Source: JADLDB01 sp040755835
GTDB lineage: Bacteria; Myxococcota; Myxococcia; Myxococcales; Myxococcaceae
Reading direction: 5' to 3'
Length of the DNA: 64,000 nt
Assembly: GCA_040755835.1 (NCBI GenBank)
Contig: JBFMAB010000012.1
Span: 1 to 64,000 of the forward strand
Made by a program: the position numbers and the translations under genes. Every line of letters begins with the position of its first letter. Position 1 is the first letter of the stretch. The notes below the pieces were generated by a model. It was given only the letters and a program-made list of their open reading frames with translations, was not told the DNA's origin and did no database searches. Positions 63,343 to 64,000 of the stretch are shown here, piece by piece.

Positions 63343-64000
63343 GTGCCGAGACTCAGCTGTTTCTTCGCGATCTACACCGATGGTTCGGCCCCGGCCGATG
63401 CGTTCCGGGCTCCGGCGAACACCGACGTCTTCCTCGGGGAGATGGCGACGCTGGTGCTGCCGGGCCCCGACGACGAGCTGTTCGGCCCCCACGCCACGCT
63501 GCTGCCGCGCTTCACGCCCAGGCGGGGCTTTCTGCTGGGCCTGTCGCGGGAGGTGAAGGGCCAGGCCGGCACCTTCTTCTCCGACGCGCGGCGCGTCTTC
63601 ATCGACGCGACGCACGGGCTCAACGGCTTCGGGCTGGACGTCTTGCGGCTCTGGCCGTTCCCCCTCGCGAACGCCGAAGAGGCCTTGCCGGACGACCCCC
63701 TGGCCGAGGATCTCTTCTCGGTGGGCTTCACGGAGATGGGGGAGCACGGCTTTCGCGCCGAGACGTTCGGCTTCGCGAAGCTGGGGCAGCGCGAGCTGTC
63801 CTTCGAGTTCCAGGGCCGCGCGCTGCTCGAGGAAGCGGCCCTGATGTGCGGCCACCTGGCCGACTGGCTGCTCGAGCACGGCAAGCGCGTCGAGCACGCG
63901 CAGTCGATGGCCTACGGCTTCGATCGCCTGAGCTTCTTCGCGGCCGAGGGCGAGGCGGGCGGGCCGTTCCGTGGCTGGCACCCGCCGATCATCCAGAAGC
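63343..64000 (+). CDS. hypothetical protein, partial at the right edge (at least 219 aa)
   Basis: An open frame runs from GTG 63343 (MPRLSCFFAIYTDGSAPADA) to the window end without a stop. Segments such as FIDATHGLNGFGLDVLRLWP and LADWLLEHGKRVEHAQSMAY look like a folded globular protein with no signal peptide or membrane segment. I do not recognise a named family. An alternative start is the ATG about 34 codons later. It is 57 bases after the acyl-CoA mutase, so it may be co-transcribed. Confidence 0.6.
   Translation, partial: MPRLSCFFAIYTDGSAPADAFRAPANTDVFLGEMATLVLPGPDDELFGPHATLLPRFTPRRGFLLGLSREVKGQAGTFFSDARRVFIDATHGLNGFGLDVLRLWPFPLANAEEALPDDPLAEDLFSVGFTEMGEHGFRAETFGFAKLGQRELSFEFQGRALLEEAALMCGHLADWLLEHGKRVEHAQSMAYGFDRLSFFAAEGEAGGPFRGWHPPIIQK

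Overview
The window is GC-rich, gene-dense bacterial chromosome that fits Myxococcota (order Myxococcales in the broad sense). The evidence is a high-GC ribosomal region, abundant Cys/Gly-rich secreted lipoproteins, paired DUF4139-type proteins, an FHA-linked enhancer-binding-like regulator, TPR lipoproteins, a mevalonate-pathway-type GHMP kinase and a CehA/McbA-type metallohydrolase. The genus cannot be fixed from the sequence alone. I see no tRNA, rRNA, CRISPR array, IS element or prophage.

Layout. 0.1-7.0 kb (minus): two DUF4139-type proteins, a Cys-rich lipoprotein, a HEAT-repeat protein and a CbpA-type DnaJ. 7.0-8.2 kb (plus): a SurA-like exported protein coupled to rimI. 8.2-11.7 kb: a str-type cluster (rpsL, rpsG, fusA) with a strong promoter. 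It is interrupted between rpsG and fusA by an intrinsic terminator and an opposite-strand VapB-VapC fusion remnant. 11.8-16.4 kb: a broken Uma2 gene and a secreted-protein cassette, one gene of which is frameshifted. 16.4-31.2 kb: the S10-spc-alpha ribosomal cluster from rpsJ to rplQ, with secY, adk, infA, rpmJ and rpoA. rplC (L3) and rpsN (S14) are missing from their usual slots. No tuf gene is present in the window.

31.3-35.0 kb (minus): a membrane protein, two TPR lipoproteins and a PlsC-type acyltransferase. 35.1-40.6 kb (plus): a tightly coupled run of deoxynucleoside kinase, DUF2314-type protein, an FHA plus degenerate sigma-54-activator-like protein, pseudouridine-5'-phosphate glycosidase and a GHMP kinase that carries an in-frame palindromic repeat. 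40.7-43.6 kb (minus): a sensor histidine kinase and an M16 peptidase. 43.7-50.1 kb: a PEGA-type protein, a Kelch-like lipoprotein and, convergently, a large CehA/McbA-type lipoprotein. 50.2-52.9 kb (plus): a tail-anchored protein, an aminotransferase and an Mrp-type ATPase that lacks its CXXC.

53.0-61.3 kb (minus) is the most interesting region. It is an eight-gene run encoding an exported two-domain rhodanese, a YeeE/YedE transporter, a 41-aa membrane peptide, a membrane-anchored rhodanese fold without its catalytic Cys, a Tat-exported type II DMSO-reductase-family molybdoenzyme (alpha, beta and a heme-b/cytochrome-c gamma subunit) and a small exported protein. Two unrelated members end in Gly-Cys-Leu, so each has a penultimate cysteine, as in DsrC/TusE-type sulfur carriers. 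I infer a periplasmic redox system for a sulfur or selenium compound with protein-bound persulfide relay; the substrate is unknown. The window ends with an acyl-CoA mutase large subunit and a gene cut by the right edge.

Many adjacent genes overlap by four bases as GTGA, so translational coupling is widespread here.
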